Assembly (NCBI GenBank): GCA_031262405.1
Contig: JAISHS010000001.1
Coordinates: forward strand, 1 to 64,000
Source: Oscillospiraceae bacterium
Lineage (GTDB): Bacteria; Bacillota; Clostridia; Oscillospirales; Oscillospiraceae
Reading direction: 5' to 3'
Length of the DNA stretch: 64,000 nucleotides
Shown here: piece by piece, positions 1 through 8,600 of the stretch
Position numbering within the stretch: the first letter of the stretch is position 1
How the letters are laid out: each line of letters starts with the position of its first letter
Program-made: the position numbers and the translations under genes
Notes under the pieces: generated by a model
The model's input: the letters and a program-made list of their open reading frames with translations, nothing else
The model's database searches: none
Told to the model about the DNA's origin: nothing

Positions 1-399
1 CTCGGCAACTCCGGGAAAAACGGAGGTCCTCCGGGAGATTTGCTCGTTATCGTCGGCGTGCGCGACCACCAGTTTTTCCGGCGCAGCGGCTCGAACGTGC
101 TGTACGACACGACCATCAGCTTCGCTCAGGCGGCGCTCGGTGCAGAGCTTGAAACCCCGACGCTGGAGGGCAAGGTCAAACTCACCGTGCCGGAGGGCAC
201 CCAGACCGGAACGGTGTTTCGTCTGCGCGGGAAGGGCTTTCCGAGTCTGCGCGGGGGCAGAGCCGGCGACGAGCTGGTTACGGTGAATATACTTACGCCC
301 AAGAACCTTTCGGCGGAGCAAAAAGACCTCCTACGCCGCTTCGCGGAAGTCTCCGGCGAAAAGCCGCCGGAGCGGGACAAGAAAAAAAAGAAGAAATGA
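1..399 (+). CDS. dnaJ: Chaperone DnaJ, C-terminal part (5' end outside the window)
   Basis: The frame is open from the first base, so the start lies upstream. The 132 visible residues match the end of DnaJ substrate-binding domain I and all of domain II: a DLLVIVGVRDHQFFRR segment, then the GAELETPTLEGKVKLTVPEGTQ stretch (shown only in part as a type), then a GTVFRLRGKGFPSL strand and a GDELVTV segment. The glycine/phenylalanine, J and zinc-finger domains are not visible. The product is the Hsp40 partner that feeds unfolded proteins to DnaK in the cytoplasm. The protein ends in an unusual run of six lysines. An AT-rich hairpin at 388-412 covers the stop codon and could be a weak 3' structure. 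Confidence 0.93.
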   Translation, partial: LGNSGKNGGPPGDLLVIVGVRDHQFFRRSGSNVLYDTTISFAQAALGAELETPTLEGKVKLTVPEGTQTGTVFRLRGKGFPSLRGGRAGDELVTVNILTPKNLSAEQKDLLRRFAEVSGEKPPERDKKKKKK

Positions 400-410
400 A
401 AAATTTCTTC

Positions 411-439
411 TTGCATTTGGTAAATACATCTGCTATTAT
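411..439 (+). promoter_or_regulatory. Sigma-A-type promoter for rpmB
   Basis: TTGCAT at 411-416 and TATTAT at 434-439 are separated by 17 bp. Transcription would start near 446, leaving a leader of about 65 nt before rpmB, which has a strong AGGAGG ribosome binding site at 496-501. Confidence 0.6.
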
Positions 440-510
440 TATAAAGCTGTTCTTTAGGGGCGGGGTTTTGTTGCCCGGGAATTAGTCTTTTTACAGGAGG
501 TGCAGAGAAG

Positions 511-699
511 ATGGCAAAGTGTGATGTTTGCGGCAAGGGCGTGTCCTTCGGCATAAAAGTCAGCCATTCACACAGACGCTCCAACCGTACATGGAAGCCT
601 AACGTCAAGCGCGTTAAGGTCGTCATGGACGGCACACCGAAGCATGTCTATGTTTGCACCCGTTGCCTTCGCAGCGGAAAAGTAACCCGCGCGGTGTAG
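511..699 (+). CDS. rpmB: 50S ribosomal protein L28
   Basis: A 62-residue protein, full length for L28. It starts MAKCDVCGKG and contains the two CxxC pairs (CDVC near residue 4, CTRC near residue 51) of the zinc-binding form, plus the basic HSHRRSNRTWKPN core typical of L28. It binds 23S rRNA in the large ribosomal subunit. It has its own promoter and terminator, so it looks monocistronic. In many Firmicutes rpmB likewise stands alone. Confidence 0.97.
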   Translation: MAKCDVCGKGVSFGIKVSHSHRRSNRTWKPNVKRVKVVMDGTPKHVYVCTRCLRSGKVTRAV

Positions 700-701
700 G
701 C

Positions 702-758
702 TTGAAACGGTAAATCAGCCCTCGCTTCGAAAGAAGCGGGGGCTTTTTGCCGTTTCAA
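702..758 (+). terminator. Rho-independent terminator after rpmB
   Basis: The inner stem GCCCTCGCTTC / GAAGCGGGGGC (718-743, with G-T pairs) is followed by TTTTT. An outer stem TTGAAACGG (702-710) / CCGTTTCAA (750-758) encloses it. The double structure would also work from the opposite side. Confidence 0.8.
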
Positions 759-762
759 AAAT

Positions 763-860
763 AATAAATAATAGATAAAAGATAAAAGCCGTTATATATA
801 AATCTGTCGCCTCTGTCGCCTCCGGCGACATTATTATTTATTATCTATTATTTTTTTTTT
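763..860. repeat. Nested palindromic intergenic repeat, copy 1
   Basis: AT-rich arms (AATAATAAATAATAGATAAA on the left, TTATTATTTATTATCTATTA on the right) are inverted copies of each other. They flank a GC-rich core with GTCGCCTCCGGCGAC. The arm sequence recurs in many gaps of this window (2811-2880, 5583-5657, 36180-36298, 49016-49052, 60225-60259). Confidence 0.6.
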
Positions 861-946
861 TGCGTTTGTTTTAAGTCGAAGCTTCGCGGTTATTTGATAA
901 TCAACGCGGTATACTAGGAATACTCCAAAAAGAAAGGACAAACGCA

Positions 947-2185
947 ATGAATCCCTTTAATGAAAGACCCCGCGCCGAGGACACTTTTTTCATGGACTGG
1001 AAAGAGCTTTATCCCGAGCCTTACGACAAAAACACGACAGACCCATATACCAAGACGCGTATTATACTCATGAACGGCGCGGAATTTGAGGCCAACTGGT
1101 TCTCGCACCAGTTCCACCGCCACTGCGCGGACAATGAGCTTCGCCGGACTCTCGCCGTATCCCGCCGTGCGGAGAAGCAACAGCAGATGCACCTTGCCTG
1201 TCTCAAGCCGCTGAATGAAAACCTGCTCGAGACCACTATAAGCTATGAGCAGCTGGCCGTTGACCTCACCGCAATTCTCGCCCAGCGCGAGACAGACCCC
1301 TATGTCATCGCGACGCTCAACTTCGCCCTGCTGGAGGATTTCGACCACCTCTACCGCTATGCCGATCTCATGGAGCTGGAGCAGGGGCTCAAAGCCGAAA
1401 AGCTCGTCGGCGGCTACACGGAGATTATGCCCGGCCGCCCGACAATCAGCGAGCACCGCCACCCGCTCGACTGCGTCGGCTACCACTGCGATTTCACCGT
1501 CGCGCCGCTGGCCACAAGGCTTCACACGAGCATAATAACCGCCGCCGAGCAGCAGACCATGAACTTTTATATGAATATCGCGGGCTTTTACGGCTCCGAC
1601 CGAGGCCGCGCGCTCTATCAGGAGATAGGGCTTATCGAGGAGCAGCACGTCAGCGAATACGGCTCGCTGCTCGACCCGAACGCCACTTGGCTTGAGAATC
1701 TGCTGCTGCACGAATACACCGAGTGCTTCCTCTACTACTCCTGCTATGAGGACGAGACCGATCCGAGGATCAAGAAAATTTGGGAGCGCCACTTCATGCA
1801 GGAGGTTGCGCACCTGCACATCGCGGAAAAGCTGCTGAAGGACTATGAGAAGAAGGAAGCGTCTCAGGTCATCCCCGACGGGGAGTTTCCGGAGCTGCTG
1901 CGCTTTTCGCCGCAGAAGGACTATGTGCGCACAGTCCTGCAGAACACCGTTCACAACAGTGCTCTTCGCGAGGGCTTTGTCCCCGTCTCCGAGCTTCCGG
2001 AGGACGCCGACTTCTTCACCTATCAGCGTCGGGTGAACTCAAACGAGGAGTCGGTGCCCAGCCACAGGGTAGTTGCGGACACCATAGCCGAAAAGACGCG
2101 TGACTATCGCTTTGAAATCGCGGAGAGCCCCGTCCCCTGCCTGCGCGATTATAAGAAAGACAACACGAAGTTGGGCAGAGAATAG
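947..2185 (+). CDS. Ferritin-like diiron-type protein of unknown role
   Basis: A 412-residue soluble protein with no signal peptide. Two regions look like ferritin-fold helix pairs. Near residues 123-145 is ALLEDFDHLYRY. Further on are TAAEQQTMNFY (about 199-210), EIGLIEEQHVSEY (about 224-236), LLHEYTECFLYYS (about 251-264) and HFMQEVAHLHIAEKLL (about 281-297). The spacing of Glu and ExxH resembles the four-helix diiron site of rubrerythrin- or ferritin-like proteins. This assignment rests on the motif pattern, not on a recognised family. It faces a rubredoxin gene across a shared terminator, and rubredoxin is the usual electron donor for rubrerythrin-type proteins, so a redox or iron role is plausible. 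A GAAAGGA stretch upstream is the likely ribosome binding site. Confidence 0.6.
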   Translation: MNPFNERPRAEDTFFMDWKELYPEPYDKNTTDPYTKTRIILMNGAEFEANWFSHQFHRHCADNELRRTLAVSRRAEKQQQMHLACLKPLNENLLETTISYEQLAVDLTAILAQRETDPYVIATLNFALLEDFDHLYRYADLMELEQGLKAEKLVGGYTEIMPGRPTISEHRHPLDCVGYHCDFTVAPLATRLHTSIITAAEQQTMNFYMNIAGFYGSDRGRALYQEIGLIEEQHVSEYGSLLDPNATWLENLLLHEYTECFLYYSCYEDETDPRIKKIWERHFMQEVAHLHIAEKLLKDYEKKEASQVIPDGEFPELLRFSPQKDYVRTVLQNTVHNSALREGFVPVSELPEDADFFTYQRRVNSNEESVPSHRVVADTIAEKTRDYRFEIAESPVPCLRDYKKDNTKLGRE

Positions 2186-2315
2186 ATAATAGATAGCAAC
2201 CGCCGTCATTCCGTGCGACTGCCCCGTCATTCCGTGCGACTCCGCCGTCATTCCGTGCTTGACACGGAATCCCCCACGGCTACGGTATATATTGAGTCGC
2301 GCGAGCGCGACACTA
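2178..2315. repeat. Composite intergenic repeat with CATTCCG palindromes
   Basis: A short ATAGATAATAGATAG tail overlaps the end of the preceding gene. It is followed by two half copies of GTCATTCCGTGCGAC (2205-2219 and 2225-2239) and one full palindrome at 2245-2285, where TTCCGTGC and CACGGAA face each other. The stretch ends with the small palindrome GTCGCGCGAGCGCGAC (about 2297-2312). Confidence 0.6.
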
Positions 2316-2317
2316 TC

Positions 2318-2346
2318 AAAAAAAGCCCCCGCGGGGGCTTTTTTTA
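2318..2346. terminator. Bidirectional terminator
   Basis: A-tract, AGCCCCCGCGGGGGCT stem and T-tract form a symmetrical hairpin between two convergent genes. It would stop transcription from both sides. Confidence 0.85.
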
Positions 2347-2715
2347 CTCGGCTTCGAACAGTTCCTTGGCGGCGCCGCAGATGGGGCAGACCCAGTCGTC
2401 CGGCAGATCCTCAAAGGCCGTTCCTTGAGCAATCCCGCCGTCGGTGTCTCCCTCTTCGGGATCATAGACATATCCGCAGAGTGCGCATACATACTTTTGC
2501 ATAACAGCTCTCCTCCCTAAGGTTTCTTTACTGACTTCATCCTGCTTGGCCTTGAGCTTTGCGGCTTGATACATGGCTTTCAGCTGTGGAATTTCATAGG
2601 AAGCGTGATATGTACGATTCATAATCTTGACAAGCGTGCGCCACTCCCAGCCGTTTTGCTCGAGCAAACGGACAAGCAATTCTTCGGGGGTCTCCATTAC
2701 GTTCAGAGTTTCCAT
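2344..2715 (-). CDS. Rubredoxin, with an in-frame N-terminal extension
   Basis: The last 52 residues (from the Met at 2502) are a complete rubredoxin. They contain [10 protein letters not shown] and CPICGAAKE, the four cysteines that hold one iron, with the family's DLPDDWVCP. The frame continues upstream for 71 residues of helical, charged sequence to an ATG at 2715. Both starts have a good ribosome binding site: GGGGAGG 5 nt before 2715, and GGGAGGAG about 9 nt before 2502. Either a fused protein is made, or a short upstream gene reads into rubredoxin, or both forms are produced. Rubredoxin passes electrons to rubrerythrins and oxygen-scavenging enzymes in anaerobes. A ferritin-like gene lies opposite. 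Confidence 0.9.
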   Translation of the reverse strand: METLNVMETPEELLVRLLEQNGWEWRTLVKIMNRTYHASYEIPQLKAMYQAAKLKAKQDEVSKETLGRRAVMQKYVCALCGYVYDPEEGDTDGGIAQGTAFEDLPDDWVCPICGAAKELFEAE

Positions 2716-2810
2716 CTTAACCTCCCCGGTACTGAGTGTATTCTACCACAGTATACCACAAATTTCAAAGCGAAAAATCACAAATTGTGTCAAAATATGA
2801 CAGACCGTAA

Positions 2811-2880
2811 AAAATCAGATAAGAGATAAGAGATATTAGATAATAGATGTTTTTTAAAGAGTCGCGCAAAGCGCGACATA
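2811..2880. repeat. Nested palindromic intergenic repeat
   Basis: The AT-rich arm (AGATAAGAGATATTAGATAA) is followed by the GC palindrome GAGTCGCGCAAAGCGCGAC at about 2860-2878. The same pair of modules recurs at 10194-10212 and 36220-36240. Confidence 0.6.
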
Positions 2881-2890
2881 CATTATAAAT

Positions 2891-2928
2891 CCTCTGCGTC
2901 GGTGTGAACCGACGCGGAGGGTTAACTT
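2891..2928 (+). terminator. Hairpin with T-tract before the recombinase gene
   Basis: CCTCTGCGTCGGT / ACCGACGCGGAGG form a 13-bp stem with one mismatch (2891-2920, loop GTGA). It is followed by GTTAACTTTTTT. It could terminate rightward read-through or insulate the island that follows. Confidence 0.5.
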
Positions 2929-2988
2929 TTTTCTGGGCGCAGTTGCACTAAAACTGTAACATTTATGTCAGATGGGAGGTATGGGTGA

Positions 2989-3612
<624 letters not shown>

Positions 3613-3613
3613 G

Positions 3614-3643
3614 GACTATCAAAAGGTGTACTTTTTGATAGTC
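3614..3643. repeat. Left putative crossover site of the invertible segment
   Basis: A 30-bp near-perfect palindrome. The 24-bp core at 3617-3640 is TATCAAAAGGT-GT-ACTTTTTGATA, with centre GT at 3628-3629. It begins two bases after the recombinase stop codon. The core matches the site at 3753-3776 at every position except the central dinucleotide. Confidence 0.75.
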
Positions 3644-3764
3644 CAATTTACAACCCCATTATATAGCAAAATTCACCATTGTCAAATGGTTTTTGAACTT
3701 TTTCATGGCTGCATTTAGTAATTATCACTAAACAAGTGCAGTAATTGTACTTTATCAAAAGGTA
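3629..3764. other. Putative invertible promoter segment, about 135 bp
   Basis: The segment lies between two palindromes that differ only at their central dinucleotide: GT on the left, AC on the right. Serine recombinases exchange strands at the central 2 bp, so GT and AC (its reverse complement) mark the sites as inverted and predict inversion rather than deletion. Inside is a strong promoter facing left (3658-3685). Inversion would place its TATAAT at about 3730-3735, facing the lipoprotein gene and leaving a leader of about 55 nt. Small palindromes inside (CCATT/AATGG around the -35; TTTAGT/ACTAAA at 3714-3732) might bind a regulator. The inversion itself is inferred. Confidence 0.7.
3658..3685 (-). 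promoter_or_regulatory. Consensus sigma-A promoter inside the invertible segment, facing left
   Basis: On the minus strand TTGACA (3685-3680) and TATAAT (3663-3658) are both perfect consensus hexamers with a 16-bp spacer. As assembled it reads towards the 3' end of the recombinase gene, with no sense gene nearby, so transcription would be antisense. A weaker rightward candidate is TTGAAC (3693-3698) with TAGTAA (3716-3721). Confidence 0.8.
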
Positions 3765-3778
3765 CACTTTTTGATAAA
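3751..3778. repeat. Right putative crossover site of the invertible segment
   Basis: A 28-bp palindrome. The core at 3753-3776 is TATCAAAAGGT-AC-ACTTTTTGATA, with centre AC at 3764-3765. It ends 19 bp before the lipoprotein start codon, so it would form a hairpin in the leader of any transcript entering that gene. Confidence 0.75.
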
Positions 3779-3797
3779 ACTGAAATGGAGGGCGACA

Positions 3798-4625
3798 ATG
3801 AATAAAGCAGTTACAGTATTACTAGCAGCAGTGGTTACCCTTATGCTATCTGCATGTGGAATTACAACATCTGGAGAGCACCAGTTTCTGGGCACATGGG
3901 CTGCCGTAAGTGTCGAGAAAGATGGTTCAGTGTTCACAATTGATGAGCTTGAAGCAATGGGAGACAACAGCATAAGCGATTTTAGTATCGTTGTCAAAGA
4001 GGGCGGCAAGGCTTATGTTAGTGCGGAAGGTCAAAGCGCTATGGTTGACTGGTCAACTAAAGATGGAGGTATTACGTTAGGGGTACAAGATTGCACGTTC
4101 AACGATGGCAAACTATGTGTCGAGAATAACGGCGTTAAGATATATTTAGAAAAGGTGTCTGATAGTCAAGTCATAACTTCTGCCTCTGAAAACACCGATG
4201 AAACCAGTACATCTCCGGCACCTACTGATGATTTAGGCGGTGTCGAAGGCTCAGAAAATGATACTGACCTTACACAAGACGGAGAAGCAAACGTGGATTT
4301 TTCTCCTCAAGATGTGTCCGACGAGACAATTAAATCAATAGAGACATACAACGACTATCTCGCAATGTTCCAAAAGATAGTTGATGACTACCTCACAAAT
4401 TATGAGGACGCCATAAAAGGAACAATACTGTATGATGAGGCGACCTTTGCGAATATGAAGATACAATATGCCGACGCAGTTGAACAGCAAAAGGAAATCT
4501 ACGGCATTTTGGGGAATGCGCCGATAATAGGAAAAGACGAATTAGTTGAGTATCTCATAGACTTTCGTGACAACCTAAAAGAGTCTACAGATACTTTGAA
4601 ACAATCAATGAGCGGGTTATATTGA
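3798..4625 (+). CDS. Lipoprotein of unknown function, probably phase-variable
   Basis: A 275-residue protein starting at the ATG at 3798, supported by GGAGGG at 3787-3792. An earlier in-frame TTG lies inside the palindrome and is unlikely. The signal peptide (AVTVLLAAVVTLMLSAC) ends in a lipobox with Cys near residue 20, so it should be lipid-anchored outside the membrane. After that comes a small beta-rich domain (GTWAAVSVEKDGS), similar in feel to the lipocalin-like domains of clostridial lipoproteins. Then follow an acidic Ser/Thr/Asp-rich linker (about 130-180) and a helical C-terminal domain (about 185-275). I do not recognise the family. The gene is more AT-rich than the core genes. Its only strong candidate promoter is in the invertible segment and now points the wrong way. 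Confidence 0.85.
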   Translation: MNKAVTVLLAAVVTLMLSACGITTSGEHQFLGTWAAVSVEKDGSVFTIDELEAMGDNSISDFSIVVKEGGKAYVSAEGQSAMVDWSTKDGGITLGVQDCTFNDGKLCVENNGVKIYLEKVSDSQVITSASENTDETSTSPAPTDDLGGVEGSENDTDLTQDGEANVDFSPQDVSDETIKSIETYNDYLAMFQKIVDDYLTNYEDAIKGTILYDEATFANMKIQYADAVEQQKEIYGILGNAPIIGKDELVEYLIDFRDNLKESTDTLKQSMSGLY

Positions 4626-4685
4626 ACTGTCCGATGAATGATGAACCGTAAATAGATATAGTGTCGCGCACAAGCGCGATAGGAA

Positions 4686-4722
4686 GAAAGAAGCTGCTCC
4701 AGCACAGGAGCAGCTTCTTTAT
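4686..4722 (+). terminator. Terminator after the lipoprotein gene
   Basis: AAGAAGCTGCTCC (4688-4700) and GGAGCAGCTTCTT (4707-4719) form a perfect 13-bp stem with a 6-nt loop. It is followed by a short T-run and preceded by an A-rich stretch. Confidence 0.8.
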
Positions 4723-4755
4723 CAATACAGAAGACAGAGGCGAGAGGACAGAAGA

Positions 4756-4870
4756 CAGAGGCGGTAGCCGTGGGGGATTCCGTGTCAAGCACGGAATGAC
4801 GGCGGTTGCCTGCAGTGACGGACGCACGGAATGACGGGGGGATTGCGGGTCGAGCACGCAATGACGGGGG
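4756..4870. repeat. CATTCCG-type palindromic repeats, two and a half copies
   Basis: GGGGGATTCCGTGTCAAGC faces CACGGAATGACGG at about 4771-4802. A half copy (CGCACGGAATGACGG) follows at about 4822-4837. A diverged full copy (GATTGCGGGTCGAGCACGC...) lies at about 4840-4868. The same family occurs at 2245-2285, 9143-9236, 26309-26350, 26736-26780 and 44449-44490. Confidence 0.65.
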
Positions 4871-4890
4871 TGCTTTCGCTCCCCTATCGC

Positions 4891-4992
4891 CTACTCCACT
4901 GTACCATCATACCTTTCGAGGCCGGTCTCGTAAAGGGCATAACCTAGGACGCTTTGCAACTGCTTGAATTTGCAGTTGATAGGTTCATTCAT
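4891..4992 (-). CDS. Short ORF overlapping the end of the secreted hypothetical (possible frameshifted tail)
   Basis: A 33-residue reading frame (MNEPINCKFKQLQSVLGYAL...) whose ATG overlaps the stop of the upstream gene in the sequence ATGAATGA. Its peptide (KFKQLQSVLGYALYETGLER) looks more like a real C-terminus than chance sequence. Either it is translated by coupling, or it is the original tail of the 4985-5419 protein after a one-base change. There is no other evidence for it. Confidence 0.3.
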   Translation of the reverse strand: MNEPINCKFKQLQSVLGYALYETGLERYDGTVE

Positions 4993-5419
4993 CTGTATGA
5001 GTAAAGGGTTGAGCCGGATCAGTGACAATTCCTTCCGACAAATTATCATTGATGGATATTTCACTAAAACTATGTACGGTTTCCTCACCTGTCACCGGAT
5101 CATATTCAAAATAAATCTCAGATTGATTGTGATCTGTTTCATTTGAAAGCATTACCGATGGCAATGGAACCGGAAGAGCATTTTCGTAGATGTTATTCAA
5201 TATATCCGACACAATTTCCGGGTCTGCGCCAGTAAGAAACAGGTTCATTTCATCTTGCGTAAAATCATCCGGAATATGGCCATTTGCGTTTTCCAGACGT
5301 TCAATCAATGAATTTATTTCTTCAGAAGTTGACTCTTGTGTATCTATAGAAAGCCCAAATGCCGAAGAACTCACTGTCATCATCAGCACTATAACACAGA
5401 TCAGCAAAAACTTGCGCAC
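4985..5419 (-). CDS. Secreted hypothetical protein
   Basis: A 144-residue protein from a GTG start at 5419, with GGGAGGGTGAGG upstream. Residues 1-22 (KFLLICVIVLMMTVSSSAFG) form a signal peptide without a lipobox, so the product is probably exported. The rest is acidic and low in aromatic residues, with a short helical stretch (SEEINSLIERLENANG) and a FEYDPVTGEETVHSF segment. I do not recognise the family. It lies in the AT-rich island beside the recombinase and lipoprotein genes and has its own promoter. The reading frame may be shortened by a frameshift (see 4891-4992). Confidence 0.65.
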   Translation of the reverse strand: MRKFLLICVIVLMMTVSSSAFGLSIDTQESTSEEINSLIERLENANGHIPDDFTQDEMNLFLTGADPEIVSDILNNIYENALPVPLPSVMLSNETDHNQSEIYFEYDPVTGEETVHSFSEISINDNLSEGIVTDPAQPFTHTDE

Positions 5420-5477
5420 AGTACCTCACCCTCCCTTTCACTGTCAATACTACTCCGCCAGATTCCTACTTTTCCTC

Positions 5478-5506
5478 ATAATACCACCATTTGCCCTTCA
5501 TAACAA
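5478..5506 (-). promoter_or_regulatory. Promoter for the secreted hypothetical
   Basis: On the minus strand TTGTTA (5506-5501) and TATTAT (5483-5478) are separated by 17 bp. This leaves a leader of about 50 nt before the GTG at 5419. Confidence 0.5.
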
Positions 5507-5582
5507 CTAAATTTGGTTGCAATTTAGTTACATTTTCCGCAAATTATGTCACAAACGCTGTAACTTATGTTTAGTAATTATA

Positions 5583-5657
5583 AAGAGCCGCGCTTAAATG
5601 ACGGGGGTTGACTTCTTCGTCCATATCTATTATCTAATATCTATTATCTATTATCTG
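5583..5657. repeat. AT-arm intergenic repeat at the end of dnaE
   Basis: Four tandem copies of a TATCTATTATC-like unit run into the dnaE stop codon. They are preceded by AGAGCCGCGCTT, a degenerate form of the GC core. The repeat has replaced any recognisable terminator here. Confidence 0.5.
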
Positions 5658-8600
5658 AAAACTACGTTTTCTCCTCCCAGCCATGAGTTCAGCTCATTGA
5701 GCAGGGCGGGGTGAACCCAGCAGCTTCCGGCGAGGCGTTTGCCTTCGTCCTCAATATAGATTATCACGCGGCTGCCGCCCTCGAACATAAACAGCAGCTT
5801 GCGCAGCCGCTCGAGCGTTTGCGCGTCACGCGTGGGGAGCCGAATCCAGAGCTTTCGCCCGTCGAGCGAGGGCGCGACGGTCTCGGGCTGCGGGGAGGCG
5901 TCCTCTATGGGGCGAAGGGTCTCGAGCATGAGCTGAGGCTCCTTTTCATCGCGCGCTGAAATCTTGCCCATTACGACGACCGGCGCGCCCTCTTTGATGT
6001 ACCCGCCGGAGACGTCCAGCACCCGCTGGAAGGCGATGGTCTCAATCGTGCCCGTCGTGTCCTCCAGCTGGATATAGCTCATGAGGCTGCCGTTTTTCGT
6101 GGTCTTGGTCTTGCTCGACTCTATGACTCCCGCGACGGTGACGAGCTGGCCGTCGGTGTATGCCGTGGGGCCGCCCTCCTGCGCGAAATCGGCGGTAACA
6201 GAGCCGATGGCGACTGCGCCCGCGCGCCTGACCGCTTCGCGGTGCTCGTCCATGGGGTGGCCGGAGAGATATAGCCCCGTGGTCTCCTTCTCCATAGCCA
6301 TAATGTCCCGCGCGGAAAACTCGCTCAGCTCGGGAATCTTCACCGTCTCGGGCGCGGCACTCTCGCCGCCGGAGAAAAGATCGAGCTGTCCCTGCACATT
6401 TTTCCGCGCGTCGCCGGAGATGCCGTCGATAATAATCCCCGCGACGCTCATCAGTGCGCGGCGCGTGTGCCCAAGGCTATCGAATGCCCCCGCGCGTATT
6501 AAACTCTCCGCGGCGCGGCGGTTCAGCTCGCGCCCGTGAAGCCTTCGGCAGAAGTCCTCATAGGAGGAAAACGCCCCTCCCGCGCGCCGCTCGGCCTCGA
6601 GCGCAGCTATGAAGCCGCGGCCTATGTTCTTTATCGCCACCAGTCCGAAGCGGATATTCTCGCCCGAGACGGTAAAGTCCGCCTCCGACTCGTTGACGTC
6701 CGGCGGGAGCAGCTTTATTCCAAGCTCCTTGCACTCGCCGATGTACTCGGCGACCTTTCCCGTGCTGTCGAGCACCGACGAGAGCAGCGCCGCCATATAC
6801 TCGCGCGGGTAGTGGCGCTTCATGTAAGCGGTGCGGTAGGATACGATGGCGTAGCTGACGGCGTGCGCCTTGTTGAAGGCGTAGTTGGCAAAGTCGAGAA
6901 TCTCGTCGTAGACGCTGCCCGCGATTTTTTCGGGTACGCCGCCCGCGATAGCGCCCGCGATGCCCCGCTCCGGGTCGCCGTAGATGAAGGCGGCGCGCTC
7001 TTTTTTTATCTCCTTTTCCTTCTTCTTGGACATGGCGCGGCGGATTAAGTCCGCCTGTCCGAGGGAAAAGCCGGCTAAGCGCCGGAAAATCTCGATAACC
7101 TGTTCCTGATAGACAATGCAGCCGTAGGTGACTTCCAAAATCGGGCGAAGGCTCTCGTGCTTATAGGTGACCTTCTCCGGCGCGGCGCTGCACGCCAGAA
7201 AGCGCGGAATGCTGTCCATCGGGCCGGGGCGGTAGAGCGCGATTACGGCGGTTATGTCCTCGATTGAGCGGGGTTTGAGACCGACGCAGACCCCTGTCAT
7301 GCCCGTGCTCTCGAGCTGAAACACGCCGGAGGTCTTCCCCTGCGAGATCATCTCGAAGGTCGCTTTGTCGTCGTCGGGGGCTTTTTCAATGTCAAAGTCC
7401 GGCTCGCGCTTGCGGACAAGCTCCTGCGCCTTGGCAAGCACGGTTAAGTTGCGCAGACCGAGAAAGTCCATCTTGAGCAGCCCCAGCTCCTCTAGGGTGC
7501 CCATCGGATACTGCGTTACGATCGACTCGTCGTTTTTTGCCAGTGGGACATATTCATAGACGGGTCTGCCGGTTATGACGACGCCCGCCGCGTGGGTGGA
7601 AGCGTGGCGCGGCATACCCTCCAGCGCCCTTGCCGTGTCTATGAGGTTTCTAATGCGCTCGTCGTTATCGTACATCTCGCGCAGCGGCTTTGAGAGGCGC
7701 AGCGCCTCATTGATCGTCATGTTCAGCGAGAAGGGCACCTGCTTTGCCACGGCGTCGCACTCGGCATAGGTTAAAGCCAGCACGCGCCCGACGTCGCGCA
7801 GCGCAAGCCGCGCCGCCATAGTTCCGAAGGTGACGATTTGGGCGACGTGGTCGAAGCCGTATTTGCGGTTGACGTAGTCGATAACCTCGCCGCGCCGCTC
7901 CACGCAGAAGTCGATGTCGATATCCGGCATGGAGACCCGCTCGGGGTTCAGGAACCGCTCGAAAAACAGCCCGTATTTTATGGGGTCGACGTCGGTTATG
8001 TTGAGGCAGTAGGAGACCAGAGACCCCGCCGCGCTCCCGCGCCCGGGTCCGACGGGAATGCCGCTACCCTTCGCGAAGGCGATGAAGTCCGAGACGATGA
8101 GGAAATAGTCGGTGAAGCCCATCTTCTCTATGAGCGCCAGCTCATAGTCGAGCTGTGCGCGGAGCTTGTCCAAGTCAGCGCGCCCCGACGGATAGCGCAG
8201 CGAAAAGCCTGCGTCGCAGAGCTTGCGAAGGTATTCGAGGCTATTTTTCTCCGACTCCGGCAGGGGGAAGCGCGGAAGGTGATAGTGCCCGAATTCGAAG
8301 TCAAAGCTGCACTTTTCGGCGATTAGCGCGGTGTTCGAGATTGCCTCGTCGCACTCGGGAAATTCAGAGAAGAGCGAGCGCATCTCCTCCTCGGTTTTTA
8401 AGTAAAACTCGCTGCCCTCAAAGCGCAGCCTGTCCGGCTCGTCCAGCGTCTTTGCCATCTGAACGCACATGAGCACGTCCTGATTTCGCGCTTCCTCCCG
8501 ACGCAGATAGTGCGCGTCGTTCGTTGCGGCAAGCGGGATGCCAGTCTCGCGGTGCAGGCGAATTAGCCCCTGAGTAGCCTTGACCTCGTCAGAGAGCCCG

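Noticed and set aside
914..1954. Long open frame on the minus strand across the ferritin-like gene
   Set aside because: It is the shadow of a GC-rich gene: no ribosome binding site, no natural motifs, and the plus-strand protein shows clear helix patterns.
4499..4861. Minus-strand frames over the lipoprotein 3' end and repeats
   Set aside because: Composed of repeat translation (HSVLDTESPTAT) and antisense of a supported gene.
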